Shown: positions 8,239 through 17,221, numbered from the stretch's first letter. The stretch is DNA of 64,000 nt from Planctomycetota bacterium (GCA_009691715.1 SIAN01000014.1:28367-92366), one strand, 5' to 3'. Numbers and translations are program-made. Notes: generated from the letters alone by a model not told the origin.

Positions 8239-8433
8239 GCCCGACTACCTCGCACACCCGTCGCCGCGCCGCCGGCCCGTTCGCGGAGGGATCCCTCGCT
8301 CCACGAGCAGCGCGCCTCAGGGTCGCTGACCGGCCCGGAACTATACGGCTGCGAGGATGCGGCCCGCCGCCGCGGTTGCCCCGGGGTTGTGCACGCGCAC
8401 GGGCGGCGCGACCCGCGTGCTACTTTCCCCGGC

Positions 8434-9054
8434 GTGTACTTCACCGATCGCCAGCTCACGCTCCTCGCGTTCCTGCATGAGCAGCTCGCCGCCAACGGCA
8501 AGGCGCCGACGCTGCAGGAGATCGGCGCGCACTTCGCGTTCTCCAAGGTGACCGCGCTGCAACATCTGCGCTCACTGGAGAAGAAGGGGGCGATCCGGCG
8601 CCACAAGCACCAGTGGCGCTCGATCGAACTCGACTGGTCGCCGCCGGCCGCGAAGCGCGACACGACGCTGCCGATCACCGGCCGACTGCTGGCTGGCGGC
8701 CGCCTCGAGTACGGAACGCGCACCGCCGAATTTGACCCGCACGAACTGATCCCGAGCGAGCGCCATGGCCACATCGTGCGCATCGTCGGCGACCACTCCG
8801 CCGCCGATGGCTTCCACAATGGGGCGCTCCTCGTGATCGAGCCGCGCGCCACGCCGCGAGTGGGCGAGCTCGTTCTGGCCACCGTGCAAGACGGGCGAGC
8901 TGTGATCCGCCGCTGGGCAGAAGGCGCGATCGAAGGGGAGCTGGTGCCGCTGAAGGGTGGCGAAGCCGCCGATCGGAGCGACGTGATCCCCGCGCGAAGA
9001 GCAAAGATCCTCGGGATCGTGAAGGCGCAGGTGGTGCGCTACGGGGTCGAGTAG
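8434..9054 (+). CDS. LexA-family transcriptional regulator without self-cleavage dyad
   Basis: 206 residues from GTG 8434, the LexA length. Residues 1-66 match the LexA winged helix (FTDRQLTLLAFLHEQL, APTLQEIGAHF, LRSLEKKGAIRR). Residues 78-200 match the peptidase-like half, beginning LPITGRLLAGGRL, where A87-G88 corresponds to the LexA cleavage dipeptide. The catalytic serine position reads VGDHSAADG, giving His121 where E. coli LexA has Ser119 (a Ser follows at 122), and the lysine position (TVKRL in E. coli) reads VIRRW, giving Arg159. Both dyad residues are thus replaced, so autocleavage on DNA damage is unlikely; it may be a constitutive or ligand-controlled repressor. A longer upstream frame overlapping purF is a shadow. 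Confidence 0.85.
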   Translation: MYFTDRQLTLLAFLHEQLAANGKAPTLQEIGAHFAFSKVTALQHLRSLEKKGAIRRHKHQWRSIELDWSPPAAKRDTTLPITGRLLAGGRLEYGTRTAEFDPHELIPSERHGHIVRIVGDHSAADGFHNGALLVIEPRATPRVGELVLATVQDGRAVIRRWAEGAIEGELVPLKGGEAADRSDVIPARRAKILGIVKAQVVRYGVE

Positions 9055-9096
9055 GACAGCGTGAGCGCGCGCGCGTCGCCGCTCGCGCAACGCCGC

Positions 9097-10324
9097 TCAT
9101 CCGTCGTCGATCAGCTTGAACACCTTGTCGAGGCAGGCGTCGCGACCGGCGGCGACGTCCTCTGGCGCGAATACCGGGACCGCATGATCGGGCGGGACAC
9201 CGCGCGCTTCGAAGTGCTCGCCGGCTGCGGTGAGGAAGACCTCGTTCGGGAGACCGAACCGCCATCCGTTCGGCAATTGGCGGCCGAGCAGCGCCATCGT
9301 GAACGTCTCAGCGGCACTGACGCTGTCGGGGCCGGTCAGCAGAAACACGCGACCGGCGAAACGCGGCCGCGCTGACGGTCGGACCCGCGTCTCTTGCGGA
9401 GCGGTGAGCGCGTCCACGTGTGCCGGGTCGTTACGAGCGCGCTTCACGAATGCGACGTAGTCACGATCGGTGAGCCGGCTGGCGATCGCGACCCCGAGCA
9501 CGTCGGAGCCGCCACCGTTCAGGCGCACGTCGATCACCAACGTTTCGCACGCTGCGAACTCCGTCATCGCGCGGTCGAGCGTCGACTCCAGCGCTTCGAG
9601 CGTCTTTTGCAAGCCGGTGCGATCGTCGAGCAGACCGTGATGCACGCGGCCGCTGGTCGAGCGTGAGCGGTCGCGCGACGACCTTCGCGCCGCCGAAGCC
9701 GCCGCTCAGCTCAGGCGCCTGCAGCGAGGTGTGAGCATCGTGCAGCGGCTCGATCAGGCCACGCAGGATCGCAAACAGGTCACGTGGCGAGGTGGCCTTC
9801 GTGACGCGCGAACGAGCGGCGGCGCATGCTGCTTCCCAGTCGACGCCGCGCAACGCGAAGAAAGGATCGTGCGACGCGAAGGTCTCGCGGAAGACCTCGA
9901 AGACCGTGATCGAGTCGGCAGGTGCGGTGCGATCCATGACCGCGGGAGCGTGCGCCACGCGAGTGAAATGAATCACGGAGGCGGCACCCGGCAACCGGAG
10001 CGCAAAGCGATCGGCCGAGGTAGATGTCGGCGCTGCCGCAAGGCGCACGAGAGAGACCGTCATGTCGCCGGCGCGGAACTGCGCCGTCTCGGAAGTCTCC
10101 GCTTCTGGCGCCTGGTCAACGCGAACGGCGCGCCTCTGCTCGATCGCGCTGATCGAAGTCACTTCGTAGAGCACGAACTCGCGGACATCGATCCGCGCTC
10201 AATCGCCGTAACCGTCGGAGAGCCAATCGCCGGCGAACGGCAATTCCTGCGCGGACGCGCCCGACACGCTCGCGATGAAAGCTGCCGCGAGACGTGCGAG
10301 ACGGCGGGGCGCTGACAGCTTCAT
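9097..10324 (-). pseudogene. Secreted S41 (C-terminal processing) peptidase, nonsense plus frameshift
   Basis: An ATG at 10324 starts a signal peptide (RRLARLAAAFIASVSGASAQ) and the motif AGDWLSDGYGD. An in-frame TGA at 10201-10199 follows, and the same frame resumes with IDVREFVLYEVTSIS and an S41 N-terminal domain up to about 9665 (GGAKVVARPLTLDQ). The rest lies in a second frame: SGRVHHGLLDDRTG, CETLVIDVRLNGGGSD, then the catalytic serine motif in GPDSVSAAETF, ending at 9097. The tract before LQKTLEALES is shorter than in relatives, so some codons may also be deleted. An intact gene would encode a periplasmic serine peptidase. Two independent lesions argue for a true pseudogene. It lies downstream of pyrBI on the same strand. 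Confidence 0.8.
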
Positions 10325-10359
10325 GCAGAGCCTCGATTCGCCCCGCGACGCGGCTTCGA

Positions 10360-10881
10360 CTACAGGAACTCGATCTCGTTCTCCCGCATCGACCGCTCGC
10401 AGAAATAGCAGCGCAACTTCAGCGGCTTCTTGGCGGCGACGAGGAAGCGACCGGTCACGCGCGGGTCCTGGGTGATGCAGGCGGGATTGACGCAGCGGAT
10501 CAGCCCTTCGACGGTGTCGGGGAGCGTCGGGCTGAACTTCTTCACCACCTTGAAGTCGCGGATGACGCTGAAGGTTGCCTGCGGGGAGAGCAGTGCGACC
10601 TTGTTCATCTCCGCCTCGGTCAGCTCGCGGCCCTCGATCTTCAGGATGTCCTTCTTGCCGAGCTTGCTCGAATCGAGGTTGACACCGATCAGGACGGTGG
10701 CGTCGGCGGCGATGCCGAGGATCTTCAACGCCTTGAAAGCAGTGCGCGGACCGAGGTGATCGATCACGGTGCCCGATCGGACCGCGCTCACCTGCATCTT
10801 GGCGTTCGGCGGCTTCACGCTGTCGGCTCCCGGAACGGCTGCTGCTTCCTTCGCCCTCTTCGGCGCGTTGCCGGGTCCCAT
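10360..10881 (-). CDS. pyrI: Aspartate carbamoyltransferase regulatory chain
   Basis: 173 residues from ATG 10881. PyrI binds nucleotides and bridges PyrB trimers, giving allosteric control of pyrimidine synthesis. The allosteric domain begins with QVSAVRSGTVIDHLGP. The C-terminal zinc domain has its four cysteines in CVNPACITQ and RCYFCERSM. It starts 1 base after the pyrB stop, so pyrB and pyrI form an operon. A longer frame to 10986 would overlap pyrB and shows no family similarity there; the MGPGNAPKRAKEA extension before the domain is charged and probably disordered. Confidence 0.93.
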   Translation of the reverse strand: MGPGNAPKRAKEAAAVPGADSVKPPNAKMQVSAVRSGTVIDHLGPRTAFKALKILGIAADATVLIGVNLDSSKLGKKDILKIEGRELTEAEMNKVALLSPQATFSVIRDFKVVKKFSPTLPDTVEGLIRCVNPACITQDPRVTGRFLVAAKKPLKLRCYFCERSMRENEIEFL

Positions 10882-10882
10882 C

Positions 10883-11803
10883 TCAAGCCGCCCCGAGACA
10901 AAGCGCCAGCAGCGCCTGCCGGACGATGACGCCGTTGTGCGCCTGATCGAACCATGCGGCGCCAGGATGCTGATCGAGCGCTGCATGCACCTCGTTCAGG
11001 CGCGGCAGCGGGTGCATCAGCGTCAGCTTCGCGCCGAAGCGCGCGACGTTCTCGGGATTGACCTGGTAGGCGTTGCGCACGCGTTCGTACTCGATGGCGT
11101 CGACGAACCGCTCCTTTTGGATACGCGTGAGGTAGAGCACGTCGACGTCGTCGGGCACGGCCGCGAGCTCGTCGACAATGTGATGCTCGGTGCCCGAGTC
11201 GCGCAGGTCCTCGAGGAAGTCCTCGGGCAGGCACAGCGACGTCGGCGACACCAACCAGAGTCTGGCGTCGAAGTGCGACAGGCTGCGGATCAACGAATGG
11301 ACCGTGCGGCCGTACTTCAGATCGCCGACGAAGGCGACTTTCAGTCCTTCGATGCGTCCGGTGCGCTGCTTCAGCGTGTAGAGATCGAGCAGCGTCTGGG
11401 TCGGGTGCTGATTGCTGCCGTCGCCACCATTGATGACCGGCAGCCGGGTCGCCTCGGCGGCGAGGCGTGCGGAGCCCTCGGCCGGATGGCGGATCACCAT
11501 CACATCGCAGTAGCCCTCGGCCACCCGGATCGTGTCCCACAGCGACTCGCCCTTGCTGATCGAGGTGGAGATCGAGTCGGAGAAGCCGATCGTCGCGCCG
11601 CCGAGCCGCTTCATCGCCGAGTCGAACGACAGGCGCGTGCGCGTTGACGGCTCGAAGAAGAGATTCGCCAGCACCTTGCCTTGCAGCAGCGGCTTGCGGT
11701 TGTTCTCGAATCCTCGGCAGCGGTCGAGGATCGCGCGGATCTCCGCGGGCCCGAAGTCGCGCATCGAGATCACGTCGCGGCCGAGCAGCGGGTTCTTCTT
11801 CAT
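10883..11803 (-). CDS. pyrB: Aspartate carbamoyltransferase catalytic chain
   Basis: 306 residues, normal length. Condenses carbamoyl phosphate and aspartate to N-carbamoylaspartate. The carbamoyl-phosphate loop is FFEPSTRTRLSF; HPTQTLLDLYTL and MHPLPRLNEV are further conserved motifs of the aspartate domain. It is followed after 1 base by pyrI, so the enzyme is probably the regulated dodecamer type. The upstream gap to the symporter stop at 11892 is short (88 bases) and must hold the promoter, unless the operon extends from upstream genes. Confidence 0.97.
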   Translation of the reverse strand: MKKNPLLGRDVISMRDFGPAEIRAILDRCRGFENNRKPLLQGKVLANLFFEPSTRTRLSFDSAMKRLGGATIGFSDSISTSISKGESLWDTIRVAEGYCDVMVIRHPAEGSARLAAEATRLPVINGGDGSNQHPTQTLLDLYTLKQRTGRIEGLKVAFVGDLKYGRTVHSLIRSLSHFDARLWLVSPTSLCLPEDFLEDLRDSGTEHHIVDELAAVPDDVDVLYLTRIQKERFVDAIEYERVRNAYQVNPENVARFGAKLTLMHPLPRLNEVHAALDQHPGAAWFDQAHNGVIVRQALLALCLGAA

Positions 11804-11891
11804 GTCGAGCGGCGGCTCCTGCGACGAAGTTGCCGGCGGAGACTAGCAGCCTGAGTCGCGCGCCTGCCCAAACACCTGCCTGCGCGGGTGT

Positions 11892-13706
11892 CTACGCGAT
11901 CGCCGGCGCCCGCGGCGCGAGGCGCGACAGCAGCCAGCCGACCACCATCACCGTGGCGAAGCCGACCAGGTTGAACCACATGAACTCGATCTCGATCGTG
12001 TCCGCTGGCGCGATCCCGAACCAGCGCGACTGCACCGCGACGTTGCCGGAGAGCCAGCGCACCAGGAACACCATGCCGATGCCGCTCGCCAGCGACGCCG
12101 CACCCATGCTGCCGACTGCGCGCGGCACGAGTCGGCCGAGGATGAAGACGCCGAACATGCTGCCGTAAACGACCGAACCGATGCGATTCACCTGCTCGAT
12201 GATCGGCACGTCGCCCATCCAGAACGCCGACACCGTCGCCAGCACGCCCCAGATCGCAGTGGCGATCTTCGTCGCACGGACCAGCTCATGTTGGGTCGGC
12301 ATGCGGCCGCGCAACGTCGCCCAGACATCGACCACGGACGACGTGGCGAGCGAGTTGAGCGGCGAGACGAGGCTCGACATCGCCGCGGCGAAGATCGCGG
12401 CCAGCACCAAGCCGGCAAGACCAACCGGCACTTCGGTCTTGAGGAAATGGGTGAACACGTAGTCGGCGTCGGTGGCGTTCGGCTTGTCGATGCCCGCCTC
12501 TGTGAGCAACTCCTTGCCCTCGTTGCGCAACGCCGCCAGCGCCCGCTCCGCCTCGCGCATCCGTGAAACCGGGTCGACCAGCGCGGCGTCGCCGGCTTTC
12601 GCGCTGGCCTCGCGCGCCGCGAGGAACTCGGCGCCGGCGCGTTGCCGCTGCGCCTGCAGTGCGTCGTGCCGGCCCTGCATCTGGCCGAGACGCGTGCGCA
12701 ATCGGTCCGCCTCCATCTGCGTCGCCGGATCGCCGTGCTGGGCACGATCGAGCAGCGCCTCCTCGAGCTGCGGCGCGCGGAAGAACGGCGGCTCCGGCTC
12801 GAACGCGTAGTGGCCCCAGATCAGCACGCCGAGCAGCAGGATCACGAATTGCATCGGGATCTTGGCGAAGCCCGACACGAGCAGGCTCTTGCGGCTCTGC
12901 TCGACGCTGCTGCCGGCGAGGTAGCGCTGGACCTGTTCCTGGTCGGCGCCGAAGTAGCCGAGGAAGAGGAAGAGTCCGCCGACGATTCCGGAGAGCAGGT
13001 TGTACTTGTCGGATAGCGCCTCGCGCCAGTTCGACGGCATGTGGAAGGTGTCGAGCTTGCCGGTCGCGCCAGCCAGCTCGAGCACGCCGCTCAAGCCGAC
13101 GTCCGCGGGCAGCTTCCACCACGCGACGCCGATGCACGTGAAGATGCCGGCCATCATCACCAGCATCTGCTTGGCGTCGGTGACGATGACGGCGGTTGCG
13201 CCGCCGATCGCGGTGTAGATCGTGCAGAGCAGCCCCATGACGGTGATGCTCTGCCACTGCGGGATGCCGAGCCCGACCGCCATCACGACGCTCGGTGCGT
13301 AGAGCACGGTGCCAACCGCCAGCGCGCGCGACACCAGGAAGATGAGGCTGGCGAGCAGGCGGGTGCTGCGGTCGAAGCGCGTCTCAAGCCACTGGTAGGC
13401 GGTGAAGACGCCCGATCGATGGAACCACGGCACCACCGTCGCACACAGCACGACCATCGCGAACGGCACGGCCAGATAGAAGTGAAGGAACTTCATCCCG
13501 TCGCGGAAACCCTGGCCGGTCGTCGAGATCAGCGTGATCGCACTGGCCTGCGTGGCCATCACCGACAGGCCCATCGCCCACCAGCGCATCTTGCGGCCGG
13601 CCAGCAGGTAGTCGGTGGCGTCCTTCACGCCACGTCCGCGCCGCGCCCCATCCCACACGATGTAGACGAGGAACGCCACCAGCACGAGCAGGTCGACAGT
13701 GCGCAT
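11892..13706 (-). CDS. Sodium:solute symporter (SSS family) with a coiled-coil insertion
   Basis: 604 residues from ATG 13706, with about 13 hydrophobic spans. SSS hallmarks include DYLLAGRKMRWWAMGLSVMA and the central LFLFLGYFGADQEQVQRYLA. Between the spans around LLLGVLIWGHYAF and VGLAGLVLAAIFAAAM lies a hydrophilic block of about 110 residues, rich in Ala, Glu, Arg and Gln (QMEADRLRTRLGQMQGRHDA), predicted as coiled coil. The start overlaps the stop of the 60-residue membrane protein upstream (ATGA), so translation is coupled. It likely imports a sugar, sialic acid-like compound or organic acid with sodium; the substrate cannot be read from sequence. Confidence 0.9.
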   Translation of the reverse strand: MRTVDLLVLVAFLVYIVWDGARRGRGVKDATDYLLAGRKMRWWAMGLSVMATQASAITLISTTGQGFRDGMKFLHFYLAVPFAMVVLCATVVPWFHRSGVFTAYQWLETRFDRSTRLLASLIFLVSRALAVGTVLYAPSVVMAVGLGIPQWQSITVMGLLCTIYTAIGGATAVIVTDAKQMLVMMAGIFTCIGVAWWKLPADVGLSGVLELAGATGKLDTFHMPSNWREALSDKYNLLSGIVGGLFLFLGYFGADQEQVQRYLAGSSVEQSRKSLLVSGFAKIPMQFVILLLGVLIWGHYAFEPEPPFFRAPQLEEALLDRAQHGDPATQMEADRLRTRLGQMQGRHDALQAQRQRAGAEFLAAREASAKAGDAALVDPVSRMREAERALAALRNEGKELLTEAGIDKPNATDADYVFTHFLKTEVPVGLAGLVLAAIFAAAMSSLVSPLNSLATSSVVDVWATLRGRMPTQHELVRATKIATAIWGVLATVSAFWMGDVPIIEQVNRIGSVVYGSMFGVFILGRLVPRAVGSMGAASLASGIGMVFLVRWLSGNVAVQSRWFGIAPADTIEIEFMWFNLVGFATVMVVGWLLSRLAPRAPAIA

Positions 13707-13888
13707 CAGTAGGCGTAGCTCCGCGCGAACCACCAGAGCAGCAGCAAGGTGAGTGCGCCCCACGCGAGCGCGAGCTTCATCAGGCGCCACGAACGCGCAT
13801 TGGAAGCGGCCTCGGCTGCGGCGTCAGGCACGGCATCGTCGCCCGCGGTGGCGCCCGATTCCGGCCTCGATGCGTTCGACCCGCTCAT
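13706..13888 (-). CDS. 60-residue single-span membrane protein coupled to the symporter
   Basis: An acidic, Ala/Ser-rich N-terminus of about 33 residues is followed by one hydrophobic helix (LMKLALAWGALTLLLLWWFA) and a short RSYAY tail. The start ATG at 13888 overlaps the stop of the acyltransferase gene (ATGA) and its own stop overlaps the symporter start (ATGA), which is the main evidence that it is real. By position it may be an accessory subunit of the symporter, analogous to small subunits of other transporters; that is inference. Confidence 0.7.
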   Translation of the reverse strand: MSGSNASRPESGATAGDDAVPDAAAEAASNARSWRLMKLALAWGALTLLLLWWFARSYAY

Positions 13889-14574
13889 GCCACGAGCTCC
13901 TCGGCGACGAGTTCCGCTGCCGCCATCCGGCGATCGACCTCCGTGCAGAGCTTCGCCAGGGTCTCGTCATCGGCGCGCCGCGGCACGACCAGCGGCTCGC
14001 CCGACACGATGCCAATTTTCGCGAACGGTGCGGGCAGGATGAAGCGATCCCAGCTCTTCAGTTCCTTGCGCGGCCGCGCCGTCAGCGCGATCGGCACCAC
14101 CGGCCAACCTAGATGTCCGGCCAAGAAGAGCGCGCCGGGCTTGGTCTGGCGCGCCGGACCCTTCGGACCGTCAGGGGTCATGCATAGGTCGCCCGATTCG
14201 CGCCGCGCGAAGGCGAGCATCTCGCGCACCAGCGCGACCGCGCCACGCGTGCTCGAACCGCGGGCGGTCCGCACGCCGAGGTGCGCGGCGATGCGCGCTG
14301 CGAATTCGCCGTCACGATGCTGGGAGACGCCGACGCAGATGCCGAGGTCGCGATAGCTGTGACACGCCAGCAGAATCGTGCGGTGCCAAATGAGATAGAT
14401 GCAACGCGTCGTGCGATCGCTTCGGAGCGGGTCGATCGCGGGCGCAACGCTCGTCCGCAGCCTCCAGGTGGCACCCCACACGCGCACGGCCGCCGCGCCC
14501 ACCCACGGCCACCAGCGCTGGATCGGCTTTTCGGCGGGCGACGCCGCGGGCAGTTCGGTCGCCGGAAGACTCAC
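13885..14574 (-). CDS. DUF374-type lysophospholipid/lipid A acyltransferase
   Basis: 229 residues from GTG 14574. The product resembles DUF374 acyltransferases of Gram-negatives: CIYLIWHRTILLACH carries the catalytic-type His, then GVSQHRDGE, LCMTPDGPKGPARQTKPGAL and GWPVVPIAL. Such enzymes transfer acyl chains to a lipid precursor at the inner membrane. Start chosen at GTG because it overlaps the stop of the small membrane gene (GTGA); the frame runs on to 14841, but the extra residues look non-coding. It is the second of four coupled genes. Confidence 0.85.
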   Translation of the reverse strand: MSLPATELPAASPAEKPIQRWWPWVGAAAVRVWGATWRLRTSVAPAIDPLRSDRTTRCIYLIWHRTILLACHSYRDLGICVGVSQHRDGEFAARIAAHLGVRTARGSSTRGAVALVREMLAFARRESGDLCMTPDGPKGPARQTKPGALFLAGHLGWPVVPIALTARPRKELKSWDRFILPAPFAKIGIVSGEPLVVPRRADDETLAKLCTEVDRRMAAAELVAEELVA

Positions 14575-14807
14575 TGCGGGTTCATCCGGTCGAAGTCGCG
14601 TACCGCGAACCAGCTGAGGATCCCGCCACCGAGCGCCAACGCGAACCACGGCAGCGCTTGGAACAGCGCGAAGACGATCACTCCGAGTCCGATCAGGAGC
14701 GTCACGCGCTGGCCGAGCGTCCCCGCGCCCATCACCGCGAGAACTCGAAGGCACGACATCGCGCCGAGCGCCGACCTCCATCTGCCAAAGCCGGAGAAAA
14801 GTCCCAT
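14571..14807 (-). CDS. Small membrane protein, first gene of a coupled four-gene set
   Basis: 78 residues from ATG 14807. A basic N-terminus (FSGFGRWRSALGAMSCLR) precedes two closely spaced hydrophobic segments (LLIGLGVIVFALFQALPWFA and LALGGGILSWFAV) and a polar FDRMNPQ tail. The stop overlaps the acyltransferase start (GTGA), which supports the call. No family recognised. The frame extends upstream to 14876, but that part covers the terminator hairpin and is probably untranslated. Confidence 0.6.
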   Translation of the reverse strand: MGLFSGFGRWRSALGAMSCLRVLAVMGAGTLGQRVTLLIGLGVIVFALFQALPWFALALGGGILSWFAVRDFDRMNPQ

Positions 14808-14844
14808 GGGCACGCCGATCCGCGATGTCGGGCCGGAACAAGAA

Positions 14845-14876
14845 GTGGGGGACCGGCCGTTTGGCCGATCCCCCAC
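14845..14876 (-). terminator. Rho-independent-like hairpin after the GspG-module gene
   Basis: Arms GTGGGGGACCGGCC (14845-14858) and GGCCGATCCCCCAC (14863-14876) form a 14-pair stem with a 4-base loop. The single mismatch is C-A on the plus strand but a G-U wobble in minus-strand RNA, so the hairpin is better formed in the transcript of the large minus-strand gene ending at 14915. The minus-strand RNA continues with cuucuuguucc, a weak U-rich stretch. Confidence 0.75.
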
Positions 14877-14914
14877 TCTACGTTCGCTCTTCGTATCGAA
14901 GCGGTCCCCAACGC

Positions 14915-17221
14915 TCAGCCGCGCTGGACGATGTCGTCACCCGCGCCCTTGTCGTCGACGCCGTTCGGGCCGAGCGACCAGATCGTGTAGTGCTCCTTGC
15001 CGTCGTTGGCGTACGAGTAGGCTTGGCCCCACGGATCCGTCGGCACCGACGCTCCGTTCAGGAAGCCCTCCGGATACTCGGGCTTCGGCTGCGTCAGCAC
15101 GTTGAGCGACTCCGGTGGGACGTTGTACTCGATCATGTAGACGGTGATCGCCGTGCTCAGCTTCGCGAAGTCGGAGCGCACCACGTCGGCCGGAGCAGCG
15201 CTCGGCTTCGCAACTTCGCGCGGCGACGTCAACAAACCTCCCATCGACGCCTCCTGCACACGCCCAACGAAAAGGATGGACGCGAGGCTGATCCCAGTCG
15301 CCATCCCGACCATCGTCTCCGCGCCGAACGGACTGCGACTCACCGTCACGCGACCGTTGCCGACCGTGTAGGACATGCCGACCGAGCCGAAGAGGTGCTT
15401 CGAGATTGCCTCGGCCGTCGGCAGCAGCGCCACGTCGATCGGAAGCTCCGGCGCGCCCTGCTGCTGCAGGCCCATCATCGCCATCGGCACGATGCCAAGC
15501 AGTTGGGTGTAGGTGTTCTCGAAGCTCGCTGCGGTGTCGCTGTAGGAAAGGCCAGTGAGGACGGCGCCCGCTGGCGGCTCGACGAAGTGCTTGGCGAAGT
15601 CGGCGCGCGCGGTGATGTTCTCTGCCGGCGGCGCCGACCGCGCATCGAGCGCCTTCTTCAGCGCTTTGGTCGAAGTCGAGAACCAGAACTTGCCGTCGAA
15701 GATCGAGTAGGTCAGCGCAAGCTGGCCGGCCATCATCGCTGCAGGACCGAGCGACATCGGATCGAGGACCTTCAGCTTCGCCTCGCCGTGGAGTTGCTCC
15801 TTCCAGTTGATCGGGAAGTTGGCGAGCTGTCCCGGAAGCGCGAAGAGGTAGCCGAGGGACTTCTCGAGACCCGCGGCATTCGGCGTCTCGATCCAGAACA
15901 CCGTGTCGCTACCCGGACCAAGCAGCGAGCCGGCACCCGGGATGCCCATGCTCATCGTGCGGCCCGACAACGCGCCGATCAGGTCGCGTCGCATGTCCCA
16001 CTGTGGATTGCCCTGCTCGTCCGCGCCGGCGACCAGTGCTTCCGCGTTGCGAATCGCCCCCATCGCCTGCGCATGCATTTCGGGCGCCGCCTTCGCAAGC
16101 GTCTCCGTCGCCATGTCCCACAGCGCCGAAAGATCGAAGTGGCTGAGCGAAAAGCTGAGCGCGTTCTTCGGGACCAGCTTCAGCAGTTCGCGATCGATCG
16201 GCGCCGGCTTGGTGAGCGCGGCAATTCCGCCGGCACTCGAGTCGATCTCGGTGTAGCTGGTCGTGACCGCGACTCCGTCCTTGCGCGTCATCAGCGAGTA
16301 GGCCGGGCCGAACGCCTCGAAGTTGAACGCGTCCAACGCCGAGCGCATCAGCGCCAGTAGCTGCTTATCGTCTTTGTCGGCGCCGGAGCCGTCCTGCTCG
16401 GAAGCGGCGGCGCCAAGCTCGATGGCAGAGCGCACCACCTTCATCATCTGGCCGAGCCGCACGAAGGTGGCCAAATCACCCTTGCCAGCCGCTCCGGCCG
16501 CCGCTGCGCTGCGCACGTAATCCGGGGTGGTGGCAAGCGAGGGCTGAGCGCCGCTCGCGCACCGCGCCATCGCCGTGATCGAGCGCTCGGACAAAGAGAA
16601 CACGCTGATGCCGCCGATGTTGGCGAAGCAGAGCGCGAACGGAGCATCCTTGGCCTTCAACCGATCGACGGCGAGCCCGTCGATGGTGATCGAGTCCATG
16701 GTCACGTCTTCGCCGCCTTCGGCCACCGCCAGCGACTGGATCACCTGCTTCAGGGTGCCGATCGCGTCGAAGTTGCCGCGCGGCTCGAGCCCGACGACGA
16801 AGCCGAGGTCGGCTCGGCTCGGGTCCTTGACCATTTCCGGGGGGAGGTCGAGGTGCGTGATCGCGACGAAGCCGCGCCCGAACGGGGCCGCCTTGATCTT
16901 CTCGAAATCGAGTTTGAGCTCCGCCAGCGCGGGATGCTGCTTCGCCGCAGCAACACCCATGTCGATCGCCTTCTTCAGCTCTGCGAGCGGTTGGGCGAGG
17001 AATTCCTGCACCTCAGGTTCAGACATGACGCGCCCCATCGGCGAATCGGCGGCTGATGCGCGAAGCGCTTCGAGGTCATCGGTACCGAAGAACAGCATCG
17101 TGTCGGCTGGGAGCAGCGATTCGGGACGAGTCCCGTTCTGCGCGAGTGCCAGACCCGTGAATGCGATGCCGGTGAGGGTGCGGCAGATTGTGCCGGCGAT
17201 CCCGAAGGTCTGACGAGACAT
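14915..17221 (-). CDS. Large exported protein with C-terminal GspG-like pseudopilin module
   Basis: 768 residues. Signal peptide: residues 1-28 (TICRTLTGIAFTGLALAQ). Residues 30-630 form an unrecognised domain beginning LLPADTMLFFGTDDLEALRA, similar in style to large planctomycete DUF3352-like surface proteins. A hydrophobic helix follows at about 638-655 (MATGISLASILFVGRV). Residues 663-768 look like the C-terminal half of type II secretion major pseudopilin GspG: MIEYNVPPESLNVL, PTDPWGQAYSYAND, then YTIWSLGPNGVDDKGAGDD, which has the calcium-site character. The helix-plus-GspG order copies a pilin, but inside a larger protein. The gene has its own terminator; secretion-system genes are not nearby. 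Export is clear; pilus assembly is inference. Confidence 0.8.
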   Translation of the reverse strand: MSRQTFGIAGTICRTLTGIAFTGLALAQNGTRPESLLPADTMLFFGTDDLEALRASAADSPMGRVMSEPEVQEFLAQPLAELKKAIDMGVAAAKQHPALAELKLDFEKIKAAPFGRGFVAITHLDLPPEMVKDPSRADLGFVVGLEPRGNFDAIGTLKQVIQSLAVAEGGEDVTMDSITIDGLAVDRLKAKDAPFALCFANIGGISVFSLSERSITAMARCASGAQPSLATTPDYVRSAAAAGAAGKGDLATFVRLGQMMKVVRSAIELGAAASEQDGSGADKDDKQLLALMRSALDAFNFEAFGPAYSLMTRKDGVAVTTSYTEIDSSAGGIAALTKPAPIDRELLKLVPKNALSFSLSHFDLSALWDMATETLAKAAPEMHAQAMGAIRNAEALVAGADEQGNPQWDMRRDLIGALSGRTMSMGIPGAGSLLGPGSDTVFWIETPNAAGLEKSLGYLFALPGQLANFPINWKEQLHGEAKLKVLDPMSLGPAAMMAGQLALTYSIFDGKFWFSTSTKALKKALDARSAPPAENITARADFAKHFVEPPAGAVLTGLSYSDTAASFENTYTQLLGIVPMAMMGLQQQGAPELPIDVALLPTAEAISKHLFGSVGMSYTVGNGRVTVSRSPFGAETMVGMATGISLASILFVGRVQEASMGGLLTSPREVAKPSAAPADVVRSDFAKLSTAITVYMIEYNVPPESLNVLTQPKPEYPEGFLNGASVPTDPWGQAYSYANDGKEHYTIWSLGPNGVDDKGAGDDIVQRG

